From NCBI GenBank assembly GCA_963383645.1, contig OY726559.1:113237296-113301295 (forward strand): a DNA stretch of 64,000 bases. The letters run 5' to 3'. Source of the stretch: Muscardinus avellanarius (lineage: Eukaryota > Chordata > Mammalia > Rodentia > Gliridae). Each line of letters starts with the position of its first letter. The first letter of the stretch is position 1. This document shows, in pieces, positions 63,961-64,000 of the stretch. Below the pieces are notes generated by a model. That model had not been told where the DNA came from and made no database searches. It worked only from the letters and a program-made list of their open reading frames with translations. A program made the translations under genes and the position numbers.

Positions 63961-64000
63961 GGTGTTAGATGAATTAGGTTCTTGCTTCAGAATCCCCCAT

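Noticed and set aside
1..64000. LINE-1 or retroviral coding remnants
   Set aside because: No reverse transcriptase, endonuclease, gag or env similarity was noticed in any open frame. The interspersed repeats seen are SINEs.

Overview
This is mammalian nuclear DNA, almost certainly from a rodent. It has intron-containing genes with GT-AG splice sites, AATAAA poly(A) signals and a CpG-rich promoter. Five genes are recognisable in the order TMEM79, SMG5, PAQR6, BGLAP, PMF1, which is the conserved order of the human 1q22 region as I remember it. The rodent call rests on the repeats: the window is packed with dimeric SINEs made of a 7SL-derived B1-like left half and a shortened tRNA-like ID right half (B1-dID type). 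The long ID form typical of ground squirrels and the B2/B4 elements of mouse-like rodents were not seen. A dormouse, beaver or another member of the squirrel-related or beaver-related clades fits, but I cannot name the species.

Layout. Positions 1-813 hold the first coding exon of TMEM79 on the minus strand, which runs off the left edge. Positions 814-6450 are its upstream intron or flank, mostly SINEs. Positions 6450-6600 form a CpG-rich divergent promoter with an ETS site, a perfect TCTCGCGAGA palindrome and a YY1-like site. SMG5 (plus strand, 22 coding exons, 1014 codons) occupies 6710-36977, with a 3'UTR to about 38005. PAQR6 (plus, 7 coding exons, 342 codons) lies at 40823-45096. BGLAP (minus, 4 exons, 100 codons) lies at 45829-46515, tail to tail with PAQR6, and has a recognisable osteoblast promoter at 46555-47004. 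PMF1 (minus) has its last four coding exons at 51092-56807. Its first exon was not found, and 56808-64000 is read as its SINE-filled first intron or 5' flank.

Function. The genes are neighbours by ancestry and do not form a pathway: SMG5 acts in nonsense-mediated mRNA decay, PAQR6 is a membrane steroid receptor, BGLAP is the bone hormone osteocalcin, PMF1 is a kinetochore MIS12-complex subunit and TMEM79 is an epidermal secretory-pathway membrane protein. The most notable observations are these: three SINEs of different subfamilies inserted in a row at one target site (21181-21820); a perfect 18-bp target duplication dating one SINE subfamily against another (55779-56040); a 178-bp near-identical tandem duplication (58023-58378); a GC-AG intron in PMF1; a degraded Runx2 core beside an intact OC box in the BGLAP promoter; and a well-placed upstream ORF in SMG5. 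I found no new multi-gene system. What is unusual here is in the repeats and regulatory DNA.
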